Under the pieces are notes generated by a model that worked only from the letters and a program-made list of their open reading frames with translations, searched no databases and was not told where the DNA came from. This document shows, piece after piece, positions 10,270 to 23,055 of a DNA stretch of 64,000 nucleotides (its first letter is position 1; every line of letters starts with the position of its first letter). Position numbers and translations under genes: made by a program. Where the stretch lies: NCBI RefSeq assembly GCF_000315625.1, contig NW_005434666.1, forward strand, positions 276,010 to 340,009. The letters run 5' to 3'. Source of the stretch: Guillardia theta CCMP2712. Its lineage: Eukaryota > Cryptophyceae > Pyrenomonadales > Geminigeraceae.

Positions 10270-11957
10270 CAAATGCACGTTCAGTCCCCGAACCAAACGT
10301 CTGGCCCTCCTCCCTCTCAAAGCTTTCTTGGTTCCTCGACTGTCTATCTGGATTTTCACTTCTGATCCTTACTCTTGTGCCGCATACTTCAGGTCTTTCT
10401 ACAACCACTCTCCTTTCTCCCACTCTCGACGGATCAGTCCCAAACAACAATACTTCCATTCCATCTGAGATCAAACCACATTCAGGTTCTAACCATCGAA
10501 ATTCTATCCTTGTTCGCTCATATCTGCCTTCGTTCCTTCTCCCTCTCTTCTGAATCCGTCGCTCTCGAGCCACTGCCTACAACATGTTCCCTGTGTATGA
10601 TGCCTGTTCGCCAACAACCCCACCCCCCACCCATTATTTTACCCGTCGGATCCACCCTCCAATGAATGGACCCACCTCCAGATCGCTTCTACCCACACCA
10701 GGTCATCCCTTAGATGGACCACCCCAGCAAATTCCATATCAATCATTTTCACCCCCTGAGTTTTAGATAAAAATACCCCTGTTTATCGACTAGTGATACC
10801 ACCCACCAGGGATCAAATTCCAAGTCTAATATCCCCCGTACCCCTTTTGGGCCCTCACCCACCCCCACCTCTTCTCCTCCATCTGTCTAACCTTGAACTG
10901 CACCTGTTTGGGCTGTCCGTTATTCATCTTATGGTACGTTACTCTGCTGCAGGATGATGGAGTTCTATTCTTGTTGGTGACCCGGCGTACCGTCACTGAG
11001 CCGGGCGGGCTTGATTTAGGGCTCGGCCCGAGTCCGGGTCACCGCCGGAGTCCGGGGAGTCCGGTGATCGGACCGGCCGCTCCGGGGCGGCCCCCGCGGG
11101 CACCGCCGGTACCGCGTCACCAGGAGAGACTGGACTGTATACTGTACGTGAAGGTATCACGGTTAAGTTTGGGGGACAGCAGTCTGCGGCTGTCTTTTCT
11201 CTTCAAGGCTTCTCGCTGTTTGGCCAGTGCGACATTGTCAGGGTCAAGCCTCCTCGACTACTCTCCTGATTGTCCTCGCACTGATCTTTAACTTAACTTT
11301 GAGTAAAGAGGGTACTAGCGGTGCCCCAGTGGTGACCGGGCCCTCAGCGGACCGTCGGACCGTCAGAATTGAGGCCCTTACTAAGTCCCCTAGCGGCGGC
11401 GGCGGCGAAGCCCGCCTGGCGCGGCCGTGGCCTGCCGCCGCCCGGCCGCCCGGGCCGCCGATCAGGCCCGGGTGACCGTCACTGGCCGGGCAGTACCGTG
11501 GCTGGACGGTCCGAACACCCGGTCGGCTTGCCGGGCAGTCCACAAACAACTTTGACTCAGTCAAAGTCTGAACTTTGAAACAAGGGTAGGTAGCACTACC
11601 CACCCCTGACGTCCCGGAGTCACCAGCCATGAACCCTCCTTCCTTCTCACTCCCCCCATACCTATGTATGCCTGTAGAAAGATCGCATCTCACTGGTCTC
11701 AAACCTGCCCTCCCTCCTTCCCACCCTCTATCAGCTCCCTACCCCGGGTCTTTCCCTACCCCTCTACCCGTACTAGTTCCCTCACCCTACCCCGCAGCAC
11801 CTCCCAGTTCTTACCAAAATCCCCGATCCCCCACGAATCTGCTTCCCGCGCGAGGCTCAGCTACCTTGCAGCGTCGTCCCTGCAGACCTCCTGTAGGCAC
11901 TCGTACTTGCGTTTCATCGGAATCGTAGACAAGGCTTCGAGGCGCTGTGGAGTAGAC
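10270..11957. other. intergenic region with C-rich patches and a GC-rich island
   Basis: No gene is supported. About 10600-10880 is rich in CCACCC/TACCCC patches. About 10980-11580 is an extremely GC-rich island (runs of CCGG, CGGCGG and GGCCCGGG) unlike the flanking DNA. It includes the perfect inverted repeat ACTTTGACTCAGTCAAAGT at 11549-11567 and a segment at 11235-11310 that reappears in inverted orientation at 54850-54910. Another CTACCC patch lies at 11590-11830. The region looks like a dispersed-repeat remnant rather than coding sequence. Confidence 0.6.
11235..11310 (+). repeat. dispersed repeat copy A
   Basis: The segment GTCAGGGTCAAGCCTCCTC, followed about 30-40 bases later by TTAACTTAACTTTGAGT, is found here on the + strand. 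It is found again on the minus strand at 54850-54910. The 19-base block matches exactly and the second block is nearly identical; spacing differs by a short insertion. Confidence 0.8.
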
Positions 11958-14569
<2,612 letters not shown>

Positions 14570-14578
14570 CCGCGCGGT

Positions 14579-14673
<95 letters not shown>
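14579..14673 (+). repeat. GAGCAG hexanucleotide array
   Basis: About 15 tandem copies of GAGCAG start ten bases after the RBR stop codon at 14569. It matches the unit found at the 5' end of the same gene. It would lie in the 3' untranslated region. Confidence 0.95.
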
Positions 14674-14674
<1 letters not shown>

Positions 14675-15278
14675 AGAGTCAAGACTTTCGATTATACTGT
14701 CGCTGACGTCCATTGCTGTCCCGTACCGCTCAGCAATACTAGTTCAAGCTGGCCCCCTCCGCCGGCCCCGCCAGGCTAACTTGCCGCAGTGCCTTGCCGC
14801 AGTCACTGAGCCACTAGTGGTGCCGCCGATCGGACCACGGTCCTATTGTATTTTATTTGCGTGCAGCGCCGGTTCACACAGCAAGTATTCCGTACAATGG
14901 CGCAGTCCTGTAAGGTGAAGTGATCCCTTTTTGGCGCTATGACAGGGGATGGGAATGTGTATGGTCAATAGGAGAAGAGAGAATGGTGATAATTAAAGAA
15001 TGCCCATTCATTCCAGATTGAGAAAAATGTTCTTGAGTGTGTTCAACACAACTGCACTGTTGTTGTCACGACGTGAAGATTCATCTTTGTCCTCGCGATG
15101 CACACGTGTGCTAGATCACCATGTAGAACATAGATATCCGTCTCATTGTTGTTCTTGCTACTGGGGCTTGTTACAGGATGTGCCGATTTCTTTGCCAGCC
15201 ACCTTATTGACTTATTTCCCATCGGGCAGGCAAAGTAGTAACTGACAGTCGTCATGGAGGTATTTGAACCCTCTTTTA
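14674..15278. other. intergenic region with second GC-rich island
   Basis: About 14700-14900 is a GC-rich patch with TACTAGT, GCCGGCCCC and GTCACTGAGCC. The last string also occurs near 10993 in the upstream island. The remainder, 14900-15278, is AT-richer and should contain the promoter and leader of the kinase gene. No gene is supported; the minus-strand frame at 15212-15469 overlaps the kinase first exon and is judged a shadow. Confidence 0.5.
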
Positions 15279-15470
15279 ATGAGAGTCCGAGTCACATCAA
15301 ACTTGCAGCTTTCTATCAGCTTTTGGGCCAGATGTCTGATCTGTATCTTGCTCATGCCAACCGAGATTGCAAGCTTCGCTGTCACCAAAAGCGTGTTGCA
15401 CCCCATGAGGAGTAGAGAGTGTTTGTTCAAAGGGACGTTTGCTTCGAGAAAGATTACGAGCGGAATCAAG
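15279..15470 (+). other. first kinase exon: signal peptide plus transit-peptide-like leader
   Basis: The 64 encoded residues start MRVRVTSNLQ, continue with a hydrophobic core (ISFWARCLICILLMP) and reach EIAS-FAVTKSVLHPMRS. Phenylalanine directly after a small-residue cleavage site, then a basic, acid-poor stretch, is the known plastid-targeting pattern in cryptophytes and diatoms. The start at 15279 is the first ATG in this frame. Confidence 0.65.
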
Positions 15471-18089
15471 GTAGGGGTTGAAGGGCTTGTCTATGTCATG
15501 CAGATTTCAATGAAGTATTGAATGTTCTTGCAGTCGTTAAGGTGCCAGGACGAACTGGAATATATTCCAATTGAAGTGTTTGGAGACGTAATTTTTGTTG
15601 CGATTTGCTGCTGCTCTTCAAGTGCAAATGTTTTCGATCATGATATCTCCTACAGAGAAGCGACTCTCTCGTGAAGACAGTCGCTTCGTGGTGGAAACAT
15701 CATGAGATGCACAGGAGCAAGGTGGTTTTGATTGCAAACAATGGCCAAGTAGCTCAATATCTTGGCAGGTCAGGTCCCAAGATGTTACTGTCCTGTATGA
15801 GAAGAGACTCGGCGATGGAACCTACGGAGAGGTTGGATAATACTCAGATGTGGCATTTGCCATCATCTCAAATATGCCGTATTCGTAGGTGTTTCTTGCC
15901 AGAGTTCACTCTGAATCTCAAGGCGAGATCCTCGGGGTAAACATGTTATTACTGTTTAGCGACTGTGTTGTGCTATCAACATGTTTGTGCTCCAGATTGA
16001 AAGTGGCTGATTCTGAGATGTATAGGTCGCCAAGAAGGCAAAAGATGGGCTCAAGGACACTGATGAACCTGAGGGGTAGACATGCTGACACTGAACAAGC
16101 CGATCCGATGATTGTGCCCAGGACTGAAAAGGTTCGCGCGCTAGACGACGTGGAGCAGCAAGACCTTGCCAAAGGTTTGTTTTCTACTCTTGGACTTCGT
16201 TGCCTCTCTCCCTCGCTTGCCCGATGTTTGAGTATGGACGTCAACTTGTGCATGCTGTCAAGAAATTTGAAGTCTCAAGTGCGAAGACCTGACGTGGAAT
16301 CATAGAATACTTGCAAGTGGAAGCATACGTCAATGACCTCGTCAAGGAAAATTGTCCCGAGGTCAACCTATTTCCAAAAGGAAATGTGTGAATTGAATCG
16401 AAGTTGCAGGTCGCCGCGCCATACCTCGGAAAGATGTACAAGGGCGGAAAGGTTTTGAAATTGCGTCTAGACCCTGAAAGGATGATGATCTTTGACCAGA
16501 ACTGGCTCATATGGAAATATCTTCAAGGAGAAACATTGGAGGACATTCTCATTCGATGCGATGAAATTTACAGGTGAAGTGATGATTGCTGTCACAGAGA
16601 ATTTGGAGGACAAGAAAGGTGATTGTACTCATTCTCTTCCAGCCTTCGTCCCCTAGCAAGCGCGCTTGGTATTGAAGATTTTGAGGACAGAAGCATACTA
16701 TCGCTGAGGTTCGCCTGCTTCTTGAACTCTCCTACATGTCGGCCCCTGACGTTCCTCGCACTTTCAGACAATTGGTCAACGCTGTTGCTGCGCAACTCCT
16801 CCAATGCTGCTATGTGAGGAAGAGAGAGATCTCAATATGATAGACCCGTGTATCACATTGAAACTGGAACAGAAACTCGAGAAGGCTGGTGTTGCCCACA
16901 GAGACATCAAACCCTTCAACATCATGGTCACCAACTCCAGGTAACCCCTTTGCCCGCGGAAGAAGCAGGTGTCGAGTATCGCCAGATGACAATGATGCAG
17001 GTTGATACTCATCGATTTCGGATCTGCTGCAGCGATGGGAGTGAGGTATGTGGCAGCGCCAGTGGGGTCTAACGTGGATACTTGAATGATCCTCGTCCAA
17101 CCCAGGGAGCGAGTCGGCTACGACTACAACAAGTCGCCGTGTGATCCACGATATGCTCCCCCGGAGCAATTCATCGACGAACAGGTGTGGCTGAGAACAC
17201 TCGCAGGCCTGTCTGACCCTGCGCGTCCCAGGAATGGGCCAAGTATGACGTGTATTGTGTCGGGCTGATACTAGTGAGGATTCTTTTCCCTCCCCTCTGG
17301 GACGGCCAGGTGAGAACGAATCGCACTCAATCGCTCCTTTGACGCTCCCTGCTCTCGTTCGAACTGGCAGCACTTTGATGAATTCTCTGATTCGTACCAT
17401 GCGGCAAAGGTTGACCCGTTGGTTGTACATGTGCATGGCTGACAGTCACGCAGTACGACCTCGACGCCTGGCTCACTAGAATCATCTTGGCAGACAGTAT
17501 GAATCCTGCCGCAAGGATGAAGTCACCAAGGGTTTGTCGTGACTTGGCTGTGCAGGCGCCCTGGGAAAGGGCTATGAGAAGCCGAGGTGGAAGTTTCCGA
17601 TCCTGAGGTCGAGGGAGGAGGAGAGAGACGAGGTTGGCTTGCCTGCTGCCTCCAGCCCCCCTCACGTGGTCTACAGGAATATGTTGCGCTTGCAGAGATG
17701 AGCTGCAACTTTCCCGACGATGGATCTCTGCTGAACATGTGCAGCATCAAGGTAACAACCCATGCTTGACGGGCCGTGGCCTCACCCTTGTACAGGAAGG
17801 TCTGGAGGTTCTTAACGTGAAGGACGGGGGAGTCTGCTGGGAAACCTTGTGAGCAAGTCTTCGCTCCCTCTTCTCCCTACTCGCTCAACCTTGTACAGGC
17901 GACAAATCCTTGCCAAGAAGCCTGCCAAGAGGATGTCATCAGGAGTCGCGTGAGTTTCTGACTCCGTCATGCCACTGCCATGCTGAAACTGCAAACTTGG
18001 TCAGGTTGGATCGTGTGCTCAAGGCTGGGCAGAGGGGCGGGCAAGGAGTGAAGGGTGTCATCGACAAAATCATCCGCAACGGTGAGTGA
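15279..18089 (+). CDS. STN7/STN8 (Stt7)-like thylakoid-type protein kinase with bipartite plastid leader
   Basis: Twenty-two exons fit in phase: 15279-15470, 15534-15587, 15656-15721, 15769-15831, 15889-15936, 16026-16075, 16122-16174, 16306-16361, 16410-16573, 16643-16708, 16768-16813, 16873-16940, 17001-17045, 17106-17184, 17232-17309, 17371-17409, 17454-17496, 17556-17632, 17677-17751, 17796-17848, 17899-17949, 18005-18089. They encode 516 residues. The kinase core has a glycine loop LGDGTYGE, VAKKA with the ATP lysine, HRDIKPFN (about 295-302), DFGSAA (about 314) and APPEQF. The segments CDPRYAPPEQF, DVYCVGLI and GGVCWETLRQIL match the order seen in STN7, STN8 and Stt7 state-transition kinases, which phosphorylate light-harvesting or photosystem proteins. 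The N-terminus has a hydrophobic stretch ending IAS-FAV and then a basic Ser/Thr-rich stretch, as expected for import into a complex red plastid. Subfamily and target are inference. Confidence 0.85.
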
Positions 18090-18332
18090 TGATGTGGACA
18101 AGTAGCCGCCCCTCACGTTGCTGGAACAGCGCAAAAGGAAGGATGATAGTGATCCCCTCCCCTTGAAAAATCTTCACGTCTGATTCCCCACGGATACGTC
18201 GACACCTGCAGCTTGCAAGCTTTGCACCCTCGAGGACTGCCAAACCTCAGAACTCCTTAACTTGGACGAGAGACAATTAATAGGACGTGTATTTGTTTGT
18301 GTGTACGAAAGCAAAAAAATCATCGAGTCTGC

Positions 18333-18662
18333 TCACTGTTGACGGTAGTCGCAATACGTGTGCGATCTCCCTCCATCGCAATGGTTGTCAAAATAGCCGC
18401 CCGAATGCTGCGAGAAGAGCATGTGAGAAGTGAACTAGCAACAGTCTTCAGGAGTACCTGGCCGTCCCAGTCACCGAAGCCATAGCAGATGTAACCGCAT
18501 GGCTGGTTGGTGGACGTGTACGACTGCAAGTACACAAAGATGAGGTTCTGTTCGCGAGGAGGGGATGAGGCTAAATACAATCAGCTGACCTGAGGCTGCA
18601 ATCCGTTTGATCCGGAGTATCCGATGTCGCCACTGCCAGCTCCGGCAAGCAGCTTTGTGCAT
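18333..18662 (-). CDS. small Cys/Gly/Tyr-rich protein, 5' exon(s) not found
   Basis: Three minus-strand exons join in phase: 18662-18590, 18547-18458 and 18407-18333, ending at a TGA (18335-18333). The product fragment is about 79 residues. It is rich in Gly, Ser, Tyr and Asn, with four or more cysteines and aromatic clusters (AGAGSGDIGYSGSNG, QPCGYICYGFGDWDGQ, HCDGGRSHTYCDYRQQ). I do not recognise a family. The composition suggests a secreted or structural protein. The 5' end is missing: an acceptor at 18663-18664 implies an upstream exon, but none of the frames between 18700 and 19210 gave a clear signal-peptide exon. It converges with the kinase gene, with about 240 bases between stops. 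Confidence 0.55.
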
Positions 18663-19443
18663 CTTAGTCAGTATCCCTCTTCTTTATGATTCTCAGCTTT
18701 CACGAGCACATGGCATGAAACCATTTCTTCTATCTCTCATCTCTCATCTCATTCCCCCAATCGTCTCGCTCACCGCAAACATGTCGGGCAAAGAACCTAC
18801 TACCCCTACCCATGTCATATCCACGTACCCACCTACCTGAAAGTCTAGAAAATGATAGGAATGACCCCTCCTTCACCAGTAGGACCCTATGATCGTCATA
18901 CCCCGGCACATAGGGCACTCTTTGGGTCCGCCTCGGAGAGCTATTTCGGGTTGGTGAGCCATGGCTGCGCCGCCGCTAGAGGAATTCCATGCCGTGAGGC
19001 CGCAGGCTGCGGGGAGAAGACAGCGAGCAAGGTGAGAGAAGAGACAAGAGACAACGGCGGTTGCTTCTTCCCTGCTTCGCTGCCATCGTTTCTTCCTGCT
19101 CTCTGCATCTAGCCCTCTTCCCCATGTTCAGTGTTCTTCTGGTTTTGCGTCGCCAGCCACGTGTCGTACCTTCAAACTGATCCTTTCCTCTCACACGAGG
19201 AAGCATCGCGTTTGGCAGTATACCATATAGCTACTTAACACTTTCACTTGACTGAATCGTATGTGTTTCCATCTTGTATGACGCGTGATGGCCTGCGGAT
19301 CAATTTGTACCGCAGTACCAACGGATATCCATCTGCTTCAATTGAACCTTGTTTCCCAACTGTCTTCCTCTGCACGTGTTGAACTTGTTTGATTGTGTGT
19401 TTCACTGTTGCCGCATTCTATTTAGAGCACAACTAGTTGGTGG
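18663..19443. other. intergenic region, possibly containing a missing 5' exon of the minus-strand gene
   Basis: C-rich CTACCCCTACCC patches lie at about 18790-18930, as in other intergenic regions. A minus-strand frame at 19206-18976 and another at 18918-18730 have ATGs but no convincing continuation. Either could hold the first exon of the 18333-18662 gene. Otherwise I see nothing identifiable. Confidence 0.4.
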
Positions 19444-20062
19444 ATGCTGACGTTGTGGAACAGGGTCGTCTTCCTTGCGGGATCATTTGTGTTGGGACTC
19501 ATTGCCGTCATGGCGCTCGTTGCTCCTGGCAAGAGTCACCCCGAGTCTCGTTCCGTCTCCAAGTTGTTTTCGATGCCTTCCATCTCTCTTGGCATCAGGT
19601 GCCTCTCACGCCGCCCTCATCACCTTCTCCTGACGGTCTGCGTGTCACAGGGAGCACGAGGGAGTCCCTGCTCCGATCGCCCCTGCCGATCGTGATCCCA
19701 CCAGCAAGATCGCCAAGGGAACGAACCCCACTAGCCCCATGCAGCTTGACACGCAGGCTACCGCGTAAGAGGAGGCGCCGAGGAGCCGCTCGTGCTTACG
19801 TCTTGACGCAGGCGGTATAACTATCAGATGGGCAACGACCTGACATGGCCGCCACACGACACCGACTACATTCCCACCGGCGCATACTCTGCTGGGTACA
19901 AGGGACCGTATGACAACGACTACAACTGGCCGGACGACACCCAGGTAACATCCCGAGGTATTGCTCGTGCTGGTGATTGACTTTACCTTGCAGGTTCTCC
20001 GCAATGATGAGTGGGTGCAAGCTGGTGGCGTCGGCTGTGGAATGACAGGAAACAATTGCTGA
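19444..20062 (+). CDS. small protein with N-terminal membrane or signal segment
   Basis: Four exons fit in phase: 19444-19598, 19651-19764, 19812-19944 and 19994-20062, giving 156 residues with TGA at 20060-20062. Residues 8-30 form one strong hydrophobic helix (VVFLAGSFVLGLIAVMALVA), followed by a basic Ser-rich stretch. The C-terminal half is polar and aromatic (RYNYQMGNDLTWPPHD, PTGAYSAGYKGPYDNDYNW) and ends in a short Cys pair (VGCGMTGNNC). I do not recognise the family. The start is the first ATG of the frame and gives a plausible signal peptide or anchor. The four phase-consistent introns of 47-52 nt strongly support a real gene even though its role is unknown. Confidence 0.75.
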
Positions 20063-20597
20063 TGTTGTCATCAAGTTATTTTAAGCTCGGAAAGGGTTTC
20101 TTTTTTCCAACCTCGTGTCTCTTTGCTTCGCCGAGGGTTGTTGTTGGAGCTCTCTTAAAGTCGCTAGAAAACTCTCGTGTGGAGAATGCGGTGCGGTCGC
20201 TGTTTATTGATTGAAAAAGCCTTGTGTAGTATCTACGCCTCTCTCCCTCCCTGCTTCCCTCTTGTTCTCTCCTCCCGCCTCCCTACCCATTCTGCGGTTT
20301 GACCCCATGACCCACCATCGCACTCGTTTATGTCCTCTAGATTCACAGCCTGAAGTAAATGCTGCTGCTGCTGCTGTACACCAGCACCATCATGGCATGT
20401 GCGAGGAGTCTCTCAAGAAAGACAAGAATGTTACGAGATAATGACGGTTGTTGCTTTATGCCTTCATCTCGCAAGGAGCAGCACTTTTACGTTATCAGGA
20501 TACGTTCGTGCTTTACTTTTACGTACAAAGATATCTTGTATAGGTACATGAATCAAACATCTGCAACTTTGCTAGCGCGTCTGACTGTGTAAACTCT
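20063..20597. other. convergent 3' flank
   Basis: Between the stop at 20062 and the dynein gene's stop at 20598 I see no gene. It contains a short CTG run (about 20359-20376) and AT-rich stretches likely to be untranslated regions of both convergent genes. Confidence 0.5.
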
Positions 20598-21570
20598 TCA
20601 TTTTTTATGAGTAGCAGGCTGAGAAGGAGCCAGTAAATCTTCGAGCTTCTTCTTGAACTCCGCATTTGACTTGGTCAAGCTCTGAACTTCATCCGCATGT
20701 TTCTTCTCGTCCAACTTTTCACGGCACATGGTCAGACACAACGCGCAGAACTTGCAAGCAATCCTCACCGTCCGTCTCTCGAGCTCTTTCCTCTCTGTAG
20801 CTTCGCACAGTTCCTTCAACTCTTGAACTTGCCTCTCGAGATCCGAGTTCTCAGTGACAAGTCTGTTTACATTCTCTTCCATCTCCATCTTTCTTTGCTC
20901 AGAGAGCAGTGCCTTGCGCATTCCAAATGCAATACTGGACAAAGGAGAAGGGAAAGGGTCAGGAGGAAGGGGATCGGTTCTCCTGTGGTTGTCTCTTACC
21001 AGCTCTCGTAAAGTGTCTGATACGCTGCTATCCTCATCCTGATCTCGTCGCGCACCCGGAGCAGCAGCAACCCTCGCTCCGCACAGTTGATCGTGACCTC
21101 CATCAGCATGTCAGCACCACTCAAGGGCGGCCAAGAGGAGCCACCTGTCTGATCACTTCGTCGAATGTCTGACGGAAGAGCTCTTCTCGGACCGGGCAGA
21201 TGCCCGTCTCCCTCGCCTGCCTCGTCTGAAGCTTCGAGTCCAGCTCCTCCTGCATCATACTCATCACCAGCTGCCATCGCGTCTGCAAGCTCGGGGGACC
21301 TGTAGATTGATGACATCCAGCCTTGTCGCCGGCGTGCTGGACACAAACTGCACCCACAACTGTCCGTCCTCCGTCCATTCCCTGCAGGAGGCGCAACCGG
21401 CGTTATTCATGGATGAGCGCAACGTGAGGTGGAAGGTACCTGGGAGGAAGGATGGAGTTGAGGACGTCTGCTGTCTGACTTGCAACCGTTGGAGCCTTCA
21501 ACTTGCCCTTGGACGATGCCACGAGCACGGGGATATCATAGCGAACCAGCGAGACGATGGGAGGAAGCAT
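20598..21570 (-). CDS. DNALI1: axonemal dynein light intermediate chain (p28 / DNALI1 family)
   Basis: Six minus-strand exons fit in phase: 21570-21440, 21381-21300, 21249-21145, 21097-21000, 20934-20769 and 20714-20598. They give 232 residues. The sequence contains the strongly conserved family blocks SLVRYDIPVLV, ILPPREWTEDGQLWVQ, RQARETGICPVREELF, TINCAERGLLLLRVRDEI and AAYQTLYES. A long C-terminal coiled coil follows (about 120-225). Length matches the family. This subunit belongs to single-headed inner-arm dyneins of motile cilia and flagella, where it acts with centrin and actin. Its presence indicates a flagellated life stage. Exon joints at 21440/21381 and 21000/20934 fall inside conserved blocks, which confirms the splice model. 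Confidence 0.95.
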
Positions 21571-22188
21571 TTCTATCGAGCCCCTTACACCACCTGAAGC
21601 TTTAAGTCACATTCCCAGGATTCGTTCAATGTCTCAGGTCGTTCTCAATGGGCGAGCGTGTAAGTTTCCATCTTGTATGATGGCATGTTGGAAGTTGACC
21701 GTGGCAACCCAGCTACTCAGTTGCATCAACCTTTGAAACGCGTTCCCTTCCTCACAATGACACCCGTCATAGAATAATTCACTGCCTCCCTTACTTCCTC
21801 TCATCTAACCTGGGACTACCACTGCCGCAAGTTGCCATAACCAGGAGCGCACTGGTGGCCCAGAAACTCCGTCTGAGCAGGCCCACTGCAATGATCTCTT
21901 TCGAAGGTGGCGCCGGCGCGGCGCGCTCCTCCTCCATGTCCTCTTCCCCACCTCGTTCCTCCATGTCTCCTCCTCCTCGTTCCTCCATGTCTCCTCCTCC
22001 TCCTCTCGTGTGCGACTGTCTTGACAGCCCGCCCAGTGGCTGCACCGCCGCCACCCAGTCATCACCATGAGGCTACCAGCACAACGGCCGTACACCGTTA
22101 CGTTTTCAGTTTCAACTATAACCGTTCAAGTTTTTAGTCAATTGCGTTTTTCCAAGATTTGTCCAGAAATAGTCCATATTAGCGCTCC
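21571..22188. other. upstream region of the dynein gene, with a weak candidate ORF
   Basis: This should contain the promoter of the minus-strand dynein gene. It also holds the candidate frame at 21791-22073, described separately. A GAGGAACGAGGAGGAGGAGACATG-type unit, read on the minus strand, is repeated two to three times near 21955-22010. Confidence 0.4.
21791..22073 (-). CDS. candidate small protein with GGGDMEER repeats and C-terminal hydrophobic segment
   Basis: A stop-free minus-strand frame ends at 21791. It reads AAVQPLGGLSRQSHT, then about three GGGDMEERG-type units, a Pro/Ala-rich linker, and LLRRSFWATSALLVMATCG as a possible membrane helix before a polar end. A splice-acceptor-like TAG lies just upstream of 22073, so it could be a last exon. 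No ATG lies at the head of the frame and no family is recognised. The opposite strand is also open here, so this is weak. Confidence 0.3.
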
Positions 22189-22686
22189 ATGCCGGTGCCT
22201 GTGCTGGCGGTAGGCTGCCTGCTCATGGTGAAGGGAGGGATGGTGAGCATCAGCATCCTTGCATGAGCATACCTCAGCTTGTGTCGCGCTTGCTGTCCAA
22301 GAGCTGTGTCGATGTTGTGGATTGGCTCCTTACTTTTCTGACTCCTGATTCTGCTTGCGCTCACTCCCACCCCTGTTGTTTCATAGTCGTCCCCCCCTTC
22401 GCCCTCCCCATTTGTTTGTTCTTGGTAGCCCCGAATGGATTGGGCAGTGATCTGTACTTCCTTCACATCCTTGAAGCCACCTGCAAGATCTGTTGACATT
22501 CATCTCATGTCATGTTTGTTATAGGTGATGGGTCATTACTCCGCAAAGAACTACGATCCGAACCCTAAGTCAGCCTGGGAGCGCGAGAATTCACTTCCGG
22601 GAACAGATGGTGTCCCAGTGAGTCAAAAGAAGAAAAAGACAGGAGAGGTCAAGTACAGCGCTGATGGGACTGCATACAAGACATAA
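22189..22686 (+). CDS. candidate 71-residue protein with N-terminal hydrophobic segment
   Basis: Exon 22189-22242 encodes MPVPVLAVGCLLMVKGGM. A GTGAGC donor and a TTATAG acceptor join it in phase to 22525-22686, which ends at TAA. The second exon is hydrophilic (MGHYSAKNYDPNPKSAWE, VSQKKKKTGEVKYSADG). The combination of one short helix and a lysine-rich tail looks like a small membrane-anchored protein. The 282-nt intron is longer than usual here. An open 106-residue minus-strand frame (22499-22179) covers exon 1 and the intron and is an alternative. If the first exon is wrong, translation could start at ATG 22528. Confidence 0.4.
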
Positions 22687-23055
22687 TTCGGCATGATGTG
22701 ATACTGGCTTTCCCATCCATCCTCAATGTTTGGGGAGCAACTCGACCTCTGCATTCTTTGGCTAGGACTCCTTTCTGTTCAATGTTTCAAGCGAACATCT
22801 TGCGTCACGAGCATGACGATTTTTGCCACGGAATGACAAGATGATGTCCCGTGTATGGTGTCGCGAGGAATGTCTACAGGATAGGAGGTGGGTTGCTCTC
22901 TTATGCCATGTTATGCGAAACTTGTAATACAACACTTGCACGATTTTTGTATTCCCAACAACATGCATATCTTCTTGCAACACATCACAGTGTCACAGCT
23001 ACATCACTACAAGTACGAACATGGGAGGGAAAATAACAAGACATAGGTGTAGCTA
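22687..23055. other. convergent 3' flank
   Basis: No gene is seen between the TAA at 22686 and the dehydrogenase stop at 23056-23058. The sequence is moderately AT-rich and probably untranslated. Confidence 0.5.

Noticed and set aside
10106-10573. Minus-strand 155-residue frame upstream of the MFS gene
   Set aside because: It overlaps the first MFS exon in another frame, while the MFS frame shows transporter motifs and joins in phase.
15212-15469. Minus-strand frame with plausible sequence (GMSKIQIRHLAQKL)
   Set aside because: It lies exactly opposite the first kinase exon, whose frame joins correctly to 21 further exons and has a sensible plastid leader.
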